Source of the DNA: Glycocaulis profundi
GTDB taxonomy: Bacteria; Pseudomonadota; Alphaproteobacteria; Caulobacterales; Maricaulaceae
Assembly: GCA_007050995.1 (NCBI GenBank)
Contig: VJOU01000001.1
Span: forward strand, 220,391 to 284,390
DNA: 64,000 nt
Reading direction: 5' to 3'
The notes beneath the pieces were generated by a model, which saw nothing but the letters and a program-made list of their open reading frames with translations, was not told the origin of the DNA and searched no databases. The number at the start of each line of letters is the position of its first letter. Position 1 is the first letter of the stretch. Below are positions 43,674-53,632 of the stretch, in pieces. The position numbers were made by a program, and so were the translations under genes.

Positions 43674-43877
43674 CTATTCGGCGGGCACCAGCATCGGGTC
43701 GAGCTGGACCGCGTCGGCGCCGGAGATGGAGATCATCCGGGCGGCTTCCTCGAAGCAGCGGCCGCACTGGGGACGCGCGCCGCAGGCCTTGAAGGCGCTG
43801 GGCACGTCGCGGGCGCCGGAGCGCGCGGCGTCCTTGAACTGGGAGCACTTCAGGGCGTTGCAGATGCAGACGTACAT
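43674..43877 (-). CDS. bfd: Bacterioferritin-associated ferredoxin Bfd
   Basis: This 67-residue [2Fe-2S] protein gives electrons to bacterioferritin to free stored iron. Cluster ligands are C4, C6 (MYVCICNA), C38 and C41 (ARPQCGRCFEEA), the same numbering as in the E. coli protein. Start at ATG 43877; a 10-residue in-frame extension would move the cysteines off the family pattern. Iron-box-like sequences (43926-43961) lie 49 bp upstream, fitting induction in iron shortage. bfr follows after a terminator. Confidence 0.93.
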   Translation of the reverse strand: MYVCICNALKCSQFKDAARSGARDVPSAFKACGARPQCGRCFEEAARMISISGADAVQLDPMLVPAE

Positions 43878-43925
43878 GGGCTCTCGCGGGTCTCGCTGGC
43901 GCGCCATCGATTCTGAAGGCGCAAG

Positions 43926-43961
43926 TCATTCGCAAACGCATATGCCGGATGATGCGAATGA
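43926..43961. promoter_or_regulatory. Iron-box-like inverted repeat upstream of bfd
   Basis: TCATTCGCA (43926-43934) and TGCGAATGA (43953-43961) form a perfect 9-bp inverted repeat with an 18-bp spacer. The right arm extends to a 7-1-7 Fur-like site (TGCGAAT-G-ATTGTCA). The element sits in the gap between bfd and the divergent gltD, and there is no other sign of a start within it. Confidence 0.45.
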
Positions 43962-44154
43962 TTGTCAACAACGACTGGAGCCCGGGAGCGGCCGCACACG
44001 GGCGGTCCGGACCTAAGCCGCTGAGATTCCGGCTGCAAAGCGGGCGCTTGCAATAACCCCGCTCCTCATGCTGCAATGCGCCATAAGTCCGGACATACGG
44101 AAAAGACGGGGCGGGCCTTCCGCGTGGCGGAACAGGGCCCGAAGGAGATGCGCG

Positions 44155-45594
44155 ATGCTCAGGTTCACGGACCTCGACCAGAATTATCCCGACAAGCGCC
44201 CGGCCGAGGCGCGGCGGGACGATTTCGGCGAGATTTACGAGCCCTTCGACAAAGCCGCCGGGGCCGCGCAGGCCGAGCGCTGCTCGCAATGCGGCGTGCC
44301 CTTCTGCCAGTCCGGCTGCCCGCTGCGCAACGACATTCCCGACTGGCTGATGCTGGCCGCCGAGGGGCGGATGCAGGAGGCGCACGAGCGCTCCTCGGCC
44401 ACCTCGACCATGCCGGAAGTGTGCGGGCGCATCTGCCCGCAGGACCGTCTGTGCGAAGGCGCGTGCGTGATCGAGAAGTCCGGCCACGGCGCGGTGACCA
44501 TCGGCGCGGTGGAGACCCACATCACCGAGACCGCCTGGGCCGAAGGGTGGATCAAGCCGCTCAGACCCAAGGCCGAGACCGGGTTTTCGGTGGGCGTGAT
44601 CGGGGCCGGTCCGGCGGGGCTGAGCGCGGCTGAGCGCCTGCGCGAGAAGGGCCACAGCGTCACGGTCTACGACCGGCACGACCGGGCGGGCGGGCTGCTG
44701 GTCTATGGCATTCCCGGCTTCAAGCTGGACAAGCACGTGGTCACGCGCCGGGTGGAGCGGCTCAAAGAGGGCGGGATCGTCTTCAAGCTGAATTTCGAGG
44801 TGGGCTCGGACGCGACGCTGGATGAGCTGCGCGCGCGCCATGACGCGGTGTTCATCGCGACGGGAACCTACAAGGCGCGCGGGCTGACCTGCCCCGGCGG
44901 GGGCGGGCGGGGCCTGATCCCGGCGCTGGACTATCTGATCGCGTCCAACCGCAAGGGCTTCGGCGAGACGGTGGACGGGTATGAGAGCGGGCGGCTGAAC
45001 GCGGACGGCAAGTCGGTGGTCGTCATCGGCGGGGGCGACACGGCGATGGACTGCGTGCGCACGGCGATCCGGCAGGGCGCGAAGTCCGTGGCCTGCCTGT
45101 ACCGCCGGGACCGGGCGAACATGCCCGGCTCGGCCCGCGAGGTGAAGCACGCCGAGGAAGAGGGCGTGGTGTTCGAGTGGCTGGTCAGCCCCGCGGCCAT
45201 ACTGGGCGACGCGGAGGCCTGCTCGGGCGTGCGCGGACAGCGCATGCGGCTGGGCGCGCCCGACGCGGACGGACGGCGCAAGCCCCTGCCCGTTGAGAAG
45301 GGCGAGTTCGACCTGGACGCGGACATGGTGATCGCGGCGCTGGGCTTCGAGCCCGAAGACCTGCCGGGCCGGTTCGGCGCGGACGACCTGCTGCTGACCC
45401 CGCGCGGGACGGTTCGGGTGACCGGGCGCTGCCGCACGGCCCTGCCCGGCGTCTATGCGGGCGGAGACATCGTGCGCGGCGCCTCGCTGGTGGTCTGGGC
45501 CATCAAGGACGGTCAGGACGCCGCCGCCACCATCCATGCCGACCTGATGGCGAAGGCCCGCACGGCCGAGCTCGCCATGGAGCCTGCCGAATGA
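44155..45594 (+). CDS. gltD: Glutamate synthase small subunit GltD
   Basis: This 479-residue NADPH-dependent subunit passes electrons to GltB. The N-terminal double 4Fe-4S ferredoxin region has CSQCGVPFCQSGCPLRNDIP and CGRICPQDRLCEGACV. The FAD-binding motif is VGVIGAGPAGLSAAERLREK, and the NADPH motif is VVVIGGGDTAMDCVRTA. Start ATG 44155 has AAGGAG upstream; a 29-residue Arg-rich extension to 44068 is not expected in the family. gltB overlaps by 4 bp. Gene order gltD-gltB is the reverse of E. coli. Confidence 0.95.
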   Translation: MLRFTDLDQNYPDKRPAEARRDDFGEIYEPFDKAAGAAQAERCSQCGVPFCQSGCPLRNDIPDWLMLAAEGRMQEAHERSSATSTMPEVCGRICPQDRLCEGACVIEKSGHGAVTIGAVETHITETAWAEGWIKPLRPKAETGFSVGVIGAGPAGLSAAERLREKGHSVTVYDRHDRAGGLLVYGIPGFKLDKHVVTRRVERLKEGGIVFKLNFEVGSDATLDELRARHDAVFIATGTYKARGLTCPGGGGRGLIPALDYLIASNRKGFGETVDGYESGRLNADGKSVVVIGGGDTAMDCVRTAIRQGAKSVACLYRRDRANMPGSAREVKHAEEEGVVFEWLVSPAAILGDAEACSGVRGQRMRLGAPDADGRRKPLPVEKGEFDLDADMVIAALGFEPEDLPGRFGADDLLLTPRGTVRVTGRCRTALPGVYAGGDIVRGASLVVWAIKDGQDAAATIHADLMAKARTAELAMEPAE

Positions 45595-48500
45595 CCGAGA
45601 TCTGGACGCCTGAAGCTTACGACGCCAACCGCCAGCGCCTGATCGACGCGGGCGCCTATGATCCCGCGTCCGAGCGCGACGCCTGCGGGGTGGGCCTGAT
45701 CGCGGCCATCGACGGCCAGCCGAGGCGCGAGGTGGTCGAGCTGGCCATCCGGTCGCTGAAAGCGGTGTGGCACCGCGGGGCGGTGGACGCGGACGGCATG
45801 ACCGGCGACGGGGCGGGGGTGCGCGTCGGCGTGCCCCAGGACTTCTTCAAGGAGCAGGTCGCGCGCACCGGCCACCAGCCGGGCGAAGGCCCGGTGGCGG
45901 TGGGCATGGTCTTCCTGCCGCGCACCGACTTCGCCGCGCAGGAGCGCGCCCGGACCATCGTGGAGACGGAGATCCTGCGCGCGGGCTTCCGGCTGTATGG
46001 CTGGCGGCAGACGCCCATCGACCCGTCCTGCCTGGGCCAGAAGGCCAACGCCACCCGGCCCGCCATCGAGCAGATCCTGTTCGACGACCCCTCGGGCCGC
46101 AAGGCCCACATCACCGACCGCCAGCTCTACATCGTGCGCCGCCGGATCGAAGCGCGGGCTCGGGAGGACAACCTACCGGGCTTCTATCTCGCCTCGCTGT
46201 CGACCCGGGACATCATCTACAAGGGCATGTTCCTGGCCGAGGCCATCGACCAGTTCTATCCCGACCTGAACGACGACCGCTTCGTGTCGTCCTTCGCGAT
46301 CTTCCACCAGCGCTATTCGACCAACACCTTCCCTGAATGGAAGCTGGCCCAGCCCTTCCGCATGCTGGCCCACAACGGCGAGATCAACACGCTCAAGGGC
46401 AACGCCAACTGGATGAAGAGCCATGAAATCCTCATGGCGTCCAAAGCCTTCGCGGACGCCGAGGACGTGGTCAAACCCGTCATCCAGGCCGGCTCGTCCG
46501 ATTCCGCCGCGCTCGATCAGGTGTTCGAGGTGCTGGTGCGCGCGGGCCGCTCCGCGCCCATGGTCAAATCGCTGCTGATGCCCGAGGCGTGGTCCAAACG
46601 CGCCGGCATCATCCCGGCCAAATGGCGCGGGCTGTATGAATACTGCAACGCGGTGATGGAGCCGTGGGACGGACCTGCCGCCGTGGCGGCCTGCGACGGG
46701 CGCTGGGCGCTGGCGGGGCTGGACCGCAACGGGCTGCGGCCCCTGCGCTATTCGATCACCGAGGACGGACTGCTGACCATCGGCTCGGAGACGGGGATGA
46801 CCCCGATCGACGAGACCCGCGTGATCGAGCGCGGCGCGGTGCAGCCGGGCCGGATGATCGGCGTCGATCTGGACAAGGGAAAGCTCTACCGCCCCGACGA
46901 GATCCTCGACCATCTGGCGGGCAAGCACCCTTACGAGGCGTGGCTGGCCAATGTGCGCGACATCGAATCGGAAGTCGGCCCGGGCCCCGAGCCGCTGATC
47001 TGGGACGACGCCCAGCGCCTGCGGCGGCAGGCGGCGGCGGGCCTGACGATGGAGGAGATCGAGATCATCCTCGCGCCCATGGCCGAGACCTCCAAGGAGG
47101 CCATCGGCTCGATGGGCGACGACAGCCCTCTGGCGGTGCTGTCGAACCGTTACCGCCCGGTCTATCACTATTTCCGGCAGAACTTCTCCCAGGTCACCAA
47201 CCCGCCCATCGACCCGCTGCGCGAGGGCCGGGTGATGAGCCTGAAGACCCGGTTCAAGAACCTGGGCAACATCCTGGCCACCGACGAGGCCCAGACGAAC
47301 GTGTTCGTTCTGGAAAGCCCGATCCTGACCAACGGCATGTACGCGCGGCTGCGCGAGACGCTGGGCGAGGGTGTGGTCGAGATCGACGCCACCTTCCCCG
47401 CCCGCGAGGCGACCGGGGCGGGCAAGGGCCTGCGCGACGCGCTCGACCGCATCCGCCGCGACGCGGCCAAGGCGGTGCGCGAGGGCAAGGCCCAGCATCT
47501 GGTGCTGACCGACGAACGGCAGGGACCGGATCGCTGCGCGGTGCCGATGGCGCTGGCCGTTGGGGCGGCGCACACCCACCTGACCCGCGAGGGGCTGCGC
47601 ACCTACGTGTCGCTGAACGTTCGGGCGGCGGACGCGAGCGACGCCCACGCCTGCGCGGTGCTGATCGGGCTGGGGGCGACCACGGTGAACCCCTATGTGG
47701 CGTTCGAGACGGTCGGCGCGCGCACCCAGCGCGGTCTCGGCGCCCTGAGCGCGGAGAAGAAGGCGGGCAACATGAAGGCCGCGCTGGACGCGGGCCTGCT
47801 CAAGATCATGTCCAAGATGGGCATCGCGGTGATCTCGTCGTATCGCGGCGGGTGCAATTTCGAGGTCCTGGGCCTGTCGCGGGCCATCGGCGCGGAATAT
47901 CTGGGCGGCGTGACCAGCCGCATCTCCGGCGTCGGGCTGTCGGGGCTGGAGCAGAAGCTGGCCGAGCTGCACCGCTGGGCCTGGACCCATGAGGACGCCA
48001 TCCGCCTGCCCGTGGGCGGGTTCTACCGCCAGCGCGCCTCTGGCGAGGCCCATGCGGTCGAGGCCGAGGGCGTGGACGCGCTTCAGAAGGCCGTCCGCGA
48101 GGAGGATTACGCCAGCTTCCGCCGTTTCGTGGAGCTGCAAGAGGCCAAGCCGCCCATCCAGCTGCGCGATCTTCTGCAGATGCGGCCCGTGGGGCCGGGG
48201 CTGGATCTGGCCGCCTGCGAGAGCGTGAACGAGATCCGCCAGCGTTTCGTGACGCCGGGCATGAGCTTGGGCGCGCTGTCGCCCGAGGCCCACGGCGCGC
48301 TGAACGTGGCGATGAACCGGATCGGGGCCAAGTCGGTCTCCGGCGAGGGCGGGGAGGACCGGGCGCGCTATCATCCCCTGCCCAACGGCGACAACATGAA
48401 CTCCGCGGTCAAGCAGATCGCCTCGGGCCGGTTCGGGGTGACGGCGGAGTATCTCAACCAGTGCCGGGAGATCGAGATCAAGGTGGCCCAGGGCGCCAAG

Positions 48501-50114
48501 CCCGGCGAGGGCGGCCAGCTGCCCGGCTTCAAGGTGACCGGCTTCATCGCCAAGCTGCGCCACGCCATCCCCGGCACGACGCTGATCAGCCCGCCGCCCC
48601 ACCACGACATCTACTCCATCGAAGACCTCGCCCAGCTGATCTACGACCTCAAGCAGATCAACCCCGACGCGCGGGTCTGCGTGAAGCTGGTCAGCGCGGC
48701 GGGCGTGGGCGCGGTGGCCGCGGGCGTGGCCAAGGCCGACGCGGACATCATCCTGATCTCGGGCAATGTCGGGGGCACGGGCGCCAGCCCGCAGACCTCG
48801 ATCAAGTTCGCGGGCGCGCCGCTGGAGCTGGGGCTGTCGGAAGCCCATCAGGTCCTGTCGCTGAACGGCCTGCGCGAGCGGGTGACCCTGCGCGCCGACG
48901 GCGGCATCCGCACGGGCCGGGACGTGGTGATCGCGGCCATGCTGGGCGCGGAGGAGTTCGGCATCGGCACGACCAGCCTGGTCGCGCTGGGCTGCCTGAT
49001 GGTGCGCCAGTGCCATTCCAACACCTGCCCGGTGGGGGTCTGCACCCAGGACGACGAGCTGAGGAAGCGCTTCACCGGGCTGGCCGATCACGTGGTCAAT
49101 CTGATGACCTTCATCGCGCGGGACACCCGCGAGATTCTGGCCAAGCTGGGCGCGGCGTCGCTGGAGGACGTGATCGGGCGGGCGGACCTGCTCGACCAGG
49201 TCAGCCGGGGCGCGGACCATCTCGACGATCTCGATCTGAACCCGCTGCTGGTGCGGGTCGATCCCCACGCGCGGCCCCCGCGCTCGACGCGCACCCAGCG
49301 CAACGCGGTCGCGCCGAGCCTGGACGAGCAGATCCTCAAAGACGCCGCCGCGGTGTTCAGCCGGGGCGAGAAGATGCAGCTGGTCTATGACGTGAGAAAC
49401 ACCGACCGCGCCGTGGGCGCGCGGGTGTCCTCCGCCATCGTGCGCAAGCACGGCCCGGACGGGCTGGAGCATGGCCAGCTCACGCTGAGGCTCCGTGGTT
49501 CGGCGGGCCAGTCTCTGGGCGCGTTCTCGGCCAAGGGGCTCAGGATCGAGCTCGAAGGCGACGCCAACGACTATGTGGGCAAGGGCCTGTCAGGCGCGAC
49601 CATCGCCATCCGCCCGTTCGGCGGCTGCAGCAAGGAGAAGCCCGGCGACGCCATCATCGGCAACACGGTGCTGTATGGCGCGACCTCGGGCCAGGTGTTC
49701 GCGGCCGGCGCGGCGGGCCAGCGCTTCGCGGTGCGCAATTCGGGCGCGGTCGCGGTGGTCGAGGGCTGCGGCGCGAACGGCTGCGAGTACATGACCGGCG
49801 GGACGGCGGTGATCCTGGGCAAGGTGGGCGACAATTTCGCCGCCGGGATGACGGGCGGGGAGGCCTTCGTGTTCGACGAGGCGGGCCGTCTGGAGCCGCG
49901 CCTGAACGCGGAGACCGTGTTCGTCACCGAGCTGACCGGCGAGGCCGAGGAGCGGTGCCGCGAGCTGATCGAGGCCCATGTGGCCGCCACCGGCTCGCGC
50001 CACGGCGCGGCGATCCTGTCGAACTGGGAGGCCGCGCGTCCGCGCATCCGCCATGTCCGGCCGTTCGAGCCGGGTTATGCGGAAGGCGGGAAGGTGGAGA
50101 AGGCGAAAGCCTAG
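45591..50114 (+). CDS. gltB: Glutamate synthase large subunit GltB
   Basis: This 1507-residue glutamine amidotransferase/FMN enzyme makes two glutamates from glutamine and 2-oxoglutarate. The catalytic Cys of the class II amidotransferase domain is C32 in RDACGVGLIAAI, and the propeptide before it is as expected. The central domain follows. The FMN domain includes GEGGEDRARYHPLPNGDN, then HDIYSIEDLAQLIYDL and SGNVGGTGASPQTSIKFAG. The 3Fe-4S ligands lie in RQCHSNTCPVGVCTQDDEL. The C-terminal beta-helix domain is complete (GGCSKEKPGDAIIGNTVLYG). It is coupled to gltD by ATGA. The stop overlaps the convergent receiver gene within CTAG. Confidence 0.98.
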   Translation: MTEIWTPEAYDANRQRLIDAGAYDPASERDACGVGLIAAIDGQPRREVVELAIRSLKAVWHRGAVDADGMTGDGAGVRVGVPQDFFKEQVARTGHQPGEGPVAVGMVFLPRTDFAAQERARTIVETEILRAGFRLYGWRQTPIDPSCLGQKANATRPAIEQILFDDPSGRKAHITDRQLYIVRRRIEARAREDNLPGFYLASLSTRDIIYKGMFLAEAIDQFYPDLNDDRFVSSFAIFHQRYSTNTFPEWKLAQPFRMLAHNGEINTLKGNANWMKSHEILMASKAFADAEDVVKPVIQAGSSDSAALDQVFEVLVRAGRSAPMVKSLLMPEAWSKRAGIIPAKWRGLYEYCNAVMEPWDGPAAVAACDGRWALAGLDRNGLRPLRYSITEDGLLTIGSETGMTPIDETRVIERGAVQPGRMIGVDLDKGKLYRPDEILDHLAGKHPYEAWLANVRDIESEVGPGPEPLIWDDAQRLRRQAAAGLTMEEIEIILAPMAETSKEAIGSMGDDSPLAVLSNRYRPVYHYFRQNFSQVTNPPIDPLREGRVMSLKTRFKNLGNILATDEAQTNVFVLESPILTNGMYARLRETLGEGVVEIDATFPAREATGAGKGLRDALDRIRRDAAKAVREGKAQHLVLTDERQGPDRCAVPMALAVGAAHTHLTREGLRTYVSLNVRAADASDAHACAVLIGLGATTVNPYVAFETVGARTQRGLGALSAEKKAGNMKAALDAGLLKIMSKMGIAVISSYRGGCNFEVLGLSRAIGAEYLGGVTSRISGVGLSGLEQKLAELHRWAWTHEDAIRLPVGGFYRQRASGEAHAVEAEGVDALQKAVREEDYASFRRFVELQEAKPPIQLRDLLQMRPVGPGLDLAACESVNEIRQRFVTPGMSLGALSPEAHGALNVAMNRIGAKSVSGEGGEDRARYHPLPNGDNMNSAVKQIASGRFGVTAEYLNQCREIEIKVAQGAKPGEGGQLPGFKVTGFIAKLRHAIPGTTLISPPPHHDIYSIEDLAQLIYDLKQINPDARVCVKLVSAAGVGAVAAGVAKADADIILISGNVGGTGASPQTSIKFAGAPLELGLSEAHQVLSLNGLRERVTLRADGGIRTGRDVVIAAMLGAEEFGIGTTSLVALGCLMVRQCHSNTCPVGVCTQDDELRKRFTGLADHVVNLMTFIARDTREILAKLGAASLEDVIGRADLLDQVSRGADHLDDLDLNPLLVRVDPHARPPRSTRTQRNAVAPSLDEQILKDAAAVFSRGEKMQLVYDVRNTDRAVGARVSSAIVRKHGPDGLEHGQLTLRLRGSAGQSLGAFSAKGLRIELEGDANDYVGKGLSGATIAIRPFGGCSKEKPGDAIIGNTVLYGATSGQVFAAGAAGQRFAVRNSGAVAVVEGCGANGCEYMTGGTAVILGKVGDNFAAGMTGGEAFVFDEAGRLEPRLNAETVFVTELTGEAEERCRELIEAHVAATGSRHGAAILSNWEAARPRIRHVRPFEPGYAEGGKVEKAKA

Positions 50115-50515
50115 GCCGCCGCGGGATCGGAGAGGGGCGCCATCAGGGTGGCGATGCAGCCGCGCAGGGCCACGTCGTCATAGGGCTTGGCCAGACGGGC
50201 GCTGCGCGCGATGGCGCGGTCGTCAGCGGCCTCGCGGTGGCCCGTGGCGAAGATCACCGGCATGTCGGGCCGGGAGACGCGGATGCGTCCGGCCAGATCC
50301 ATGCCGCACATGTCGGGCAGGCCGATGTCGGTGACCATCAGGTCGAGCCGTCCGCCGGTCATCCCGTCGAGCAGGGCCAGCGCCTCCGCGCCATCCCCGG
50401 CCTCGATCACCGTCATGCCCGCTTCTTGCAGCGTGGCGGCGGTGCTCATGCGGGTGAGGGGCTCGTCCTCGCAGAGAAGGACGACGAAACCGTTCGGCAG
50501 TGACTGGAGGCTCAT
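50111..50515 (-). CDS. Stand-alone response regulator receiver (CheY-like)
   Basis: This 134-residue single-domain receiver has no output domain. The acidic pocket is LLCEDEPLTR, the phospho-acceptor Asp is in LMVTDIGLPDM, the switch Thr/Ser is in VIFATGHRE and the Lys is in ARLAKPYDD. The start at ATG 50515 has GGGAGGG upstream; a longer frame to 50719 is Arg/Pro-rich and unlikely. It resembles the last receiver of the hybrid kinase next door (identical EDEPL, RMSTAATL, GMTVIEA), so one probably arose from the other by duplication. It may act as a phosphate sink or shared partner. Confidence 0.85.
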   Translation of the reverse strand: MSLQSLPNGFVVLLCEDEPLTRMSTAATLQEAGMTVIEAGDGAEALALLDGMTGGRLDLMVTDIGLPDMCGMDLAGRIRVSRPDMPVIFATGHREAADDRAIARSARLAKPYDDVALRGCIATLMAPLSDPAAA

Positions 50516-50657
50516 GGGCTGGCCCTCCCGGGCAGCGGTGTCCATCCATGGGGACGGAACGGAGGGCATACTCTCACGTCTGGCGGGAACCCACCAGATG
50601 TTTGCACTGCCCCCGGCCACTGAATCCAGTCCGCGACAGGGTTTTCGGGCAGGCATG

Positions 50658-53534
50658 TCAGGGGGCTGAAAGTGTTCCCAGCAGGCTGCGGACTGCCGCG
50701 TCCAGCGCCGCGTCGTCATAAGGTTTGGCGATCATGGCGGCGTGGGCAAGCCCCTCGGAACAGTCTTCGGACGTCCGGCCCGTGGCGAACAGGACGGGAA
50801 TGGCGGGCAGGCGCTCGCGGATCTTCTCGGCCAGCTCGCGCCCGTTCATGTCCGGCAGGCCCAGATCGGCCACCAGAAGGTCGACCGGTCCCTTCTCGAT
50901 GGCGGCCAGCGCCTCCGCGCCGTCGGCGGCCTCGATCACGGTCATGCCCTGATCTTCCAGCGTGGCCGCCGTGCTCATGCGGATCAGAGGCTCGTCCTCG
51001 CACAAAAGGACTTTCAGGCCCTTCGGATCGCGTCCGGCGGCGGGCGCGTCCGGCGCGGGGGCCGCCTGCTTCGCCGCGCAGATCACCTCGCGCGCCTTTC
51101 GCGCCAGCGCCTCGCGGGTGTAGGGCTTGCCCAGAAGCTGCACGCCCGGATCAAGGCGGCCGTGATGGACGATGGCGTCCTCGGCGTAGCCGGACGTGAA
51201 CAGCACGGCGAGGCCGGGCAGGCGGGCCTGGGCCTGACGCGCCATGTCGGGGCTTTTGAGCGGGCCGGGCATGATGACGTCGGTGAACAGAAGGTCGGGC
51301 GCCGCGCCCGCCTCGATCATGTCCATCGCCGATTTCGCGTCCGGCGCGGTCAGCACGGTGTAGCCCAGCTCGGTGAACAGGGCGGCGGCGGTCTCGCGCA
51401 CGGCCTCGTCGTCTTCCGCGATCAGCACGGTCTCGTCCCCGCCTTCCGCCTCGGGCGCGTTGGGACGCGCGGCGGGCTCGGCGGCGGCCTGATCGGTGCG
51501 GGGCAGGAAGATGGACACGCTGGTCCCCTCGCCGGGGACGGAGCGGATGTCGACATGGCCGCCCGACTGGCGCGCGAAGCCATAGACCATGGACAGGCCC
51601 AGCCCGGTGCCGCGCCCCTCGGGCTTGGTGGTGAAGAAGGGCTCGAAGACCTTCTCCAGCGTCTTCTGGTCCATGCCCGCGCCGGTGTCGGCCACTTCGA
51701 TCTTCACATATTCGCCCGGCTCGGCCTCTCCGGCGTGTTCGGAGATCACGGCGTTGCCCGCCCGGATGGTCAGCGTACCGCCGCCGTCCATCGCGTCGCG
51801 GGCGTTGATGGCGAGGTTGAGGACCGCGTTCTCCACGTTCAGCGGGTCGGCGAGCGTGTTCCACAGCCCGTCCTCGATCACCGTCTCGATGGCGATGGTT
51901 TCGCCCAGCGTGCGCCTGAGGATGTCTTCCATGCCCGTGATCAGGCGGCCGGGCGCGACGGCGCGGGGCTCGAGCGGCTTGCGGCGGCCGAAGGACAGAA
52001 GCTGGTCGGTCAGCTGCGCGCCCCGCCGCACGCCTTCGAGGGCGGCGGACACCCGGCGCTCGGCGGTCTCGTCGCCATGCACCGACTTGGCCACGAGCTG
52101 GAGATTGCCGCCGACCACCTGCAGCAGGTTGTTGAAGTCGTGGGCGACGCCGCCCGCCAGATTGCCGATGGATTCCATCTGCTGGCTGCGGCGCAGGGCC
52201 TCCTGGGCGGCGACCAGCTCCTGGCTGCGCTCGGCCGCCCGTTCTTCAAGATGAGCGTTGAGATAGGCCAGGGCCTCCTCGATGCGCTTCTGCTCATGGA
52301 TGTCGGTGTTGGTGCCCACCCACTGGACGGTCGCCCCTTTGGAATCCTGGCGCGCCACGGCGCGGGCGATGTGCCAGCGATATTCGCCATGACGGTTCCG
52401 CAGCCTGAATTCGGTCTGGTACGGATCGCCGCTGGAGATGGCTTCACTCCAGGCGGACAGGGCCGCCTCGGTGTCGTCGGGATGGACCACCGTGGTCCAG
52501 TTCGCTCCGTCCAGAGCGCGCTCTTCCGCGCCAGTGTACTCGTAAACGCCGCGGTTGAACCAGTCGAGGCGGCCATCGGGGGTGGCCGTCCAGACATGGT
52601 TGGGCATGGACTGGGCCAATGCGCGGAACCGCGCCTCGCTTTCAATGGCGGAGTCCTGGGCGCGCTTTTTCTCAGTGGTGTCGTGGCCCTGCACGAAAAT
52701 GCCCGCCACCCGGCCCTGCCGGTCCCGGACCGGATGGTAGATCAGGTCGACGAAGCGCTCCTCGCGATCACCCACGCCTCCCGGGCGGAGGGCGACCTTG
52801 GCGTCCTGAGCTATGAAAGCCTCGCCGGTGTCGTAGACCTGATCGAGCAGTTCGAAGAAGCCCTGGCCCTCGATGTCGGGCAGCGCCTCGCGCACGGTGC
52901 GCCCGATCAGCGTGCGCTCGCCGACCAGATCCACATAGGCCTCGTTGGCCAGCGTGAAGACATGGTCCGGGCCGCTGAGCACCGCCATGAAGCCCGGCGC
53001 CTGCTCGAACAGGTCCTTGAGCCGCTCGCCCTCCTCGCCCAGCGCCAGATTCTCCGCGCCCACCGCGTCCGCCCGGCGCATGATGTCCGATTGCACGCTC
53101 ATGGTCGGGTCCGCCGCGCCCTGACGCAGGCGGTGCAGCTCGGTGACGTCGGTAGTGTGCTGCAGAAGGAAGGCGGTGCGTCCGGCCTCGTCCAGAACCG
53201 GGGTGTGGGTGGCGCTCCAGAACCGCTCCTCCATCGTCCCGTCCTCGCGGGCGATGGGATAGGGGATCAGCGACAGGTGGTCGGGCTGGCCGGTGTCGAA
53301 GACCTTGCGGAACGAGGCGCGCAGCATCCGTCCGGACACGGAGTCCGGATCGCTGGGAAAGGCGTCGAACATGGCCCGCCCGATGATGGACTCCCGGGAG
53401 CGCCCGGTGGCGGCCAGATAGGCCGCGTTGGCGCCCGCGATCTTCAGATCCCGGTCGAGCAGCACGTAAGGACTGGGGGCGAGATTGAACAGACGCGCCG
53501 CGTCGATGCCCTGAACTTCCGGCGCGCTGAGCAT
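50658..53534 (-). CDS. PAS hybrid sensor histidine kinase with two receiver domains
   Basis: This 958-residue cytoplasmic kinase has no transmembrane helix. It has three PAS domains at about 10-135, 165-285 and 290-415. The third has the PAC end EFRLRNRHGEYRWHIARAVA. A coiled coil leads to the HisKA His in GGVAHDFNNLLQVVGG. The HATPase has NLAINARDAMDGGG, ADTGAGMD and RGTGLGLSMVYGFARQSGG. Receiver 1 contains VLIAEDDEAVRE and LLFTDVIMPG. Receiver 2 contains VLLCEDEPLIRMSTAATLED and LLVADLGLPDMNG. The start at ATG 53534 is chosen because upstream sequence is Arg-rich and lacks family similarity. The signal is unknown. Confidence 0.9.
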   Translation of the reverse strand: MLSAPEVQGIDAARLFNLAPSPYVLLDRDLKIAGANAAYLAATGRSRESIIGRAMFDAFPSDPDSVSGRMLRASFRKVFDTGQPDHLSLIPYPIAREDGTMEERFWSATHTPVLDEAGRTAFLLQHTTDVTELHRLRQGAADPTMSVQSDIMRRADAVGAENLALGEEGERLKDLFEQAPGFMAVLSGPDHVFTLANEAYVDLVGERTLIGRTVREALPDIEGQGFFELLDQVYDTGEAFIAQDAKVALRPGGVGDREERFVDLIYHPVRDRQGRVAGIFVQGHDTTEKKRAQDSAIESEARFRALAQSMPNHVWTATPDGRLDWFNRGVYEYTGAEERALDGANWTTVVHPDDTEAALSAWSEAISSGDPYQTEFRLRNRHGEYRWHIARAVARQDSKGATVQWVGTNTDIHEQKRIEEALAYLNAHLEERAAERSQELVAAQEALRRSQQMESIGNLAGGVAHDFNNLLQVVGGNLQLVAKSVHGDETAERRVSAALEGVRRGAQLTDQLLSFGRRKPLEPRAVAPGRLITGMEDILRRTLGETIAIETVIEDGLWNTLADPLNVENAVLNLAINARDAMDGGGTLTIRAGNAVISEHAGEAEPGEYVKIEVADTGAGMDQKTLEKVFEPFFTTKPEGRGTGLGLSMVYGFARQSGGHVDIRSVPGEGTSVSIFLPRTDQAAAEPAARPNAPEAEGGDETVLIAEDDEAVRETAAALFTELGYTVLTAPDAKSAMDMIEAGAAPDLLFTDVIMPGPLKSPDMARQAQARLPGLAVLFTSGYAEDAIVHHGRLDPGVQLLGKPYTREALARKAREVICAAKQAAPAPDAPAAGRDPKGLKVLLCEDEPLIRMSTAATLEDQGMTVIEAADGAEALAAIEKGPVDLLVADLGLPDMNGRELAEKIRERLPAIPVLFATGRTSEDCSEGLAHAAMIAKPYDDAALDAAVRSLLGTLSAP

Positions 53535-53632
53535 GCGTGAAAACCCCTGTCCCCCCGTGGCCCGGATGCTTCCGGCCATCCAGACCGGAACGCGGCGCGG
53601 CGCGTCCGGTTCCCGGTGCCATTCAGGGCATG

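Noticed and set aside
46173-49472. Very long open frame antisense to gltB
   Set aside because: Stop-poor because gltB is high in G+C at codon position 3. The translation is Arg/His/Gly/Val-rich without any known family, while the sense strand is full-length GltB.
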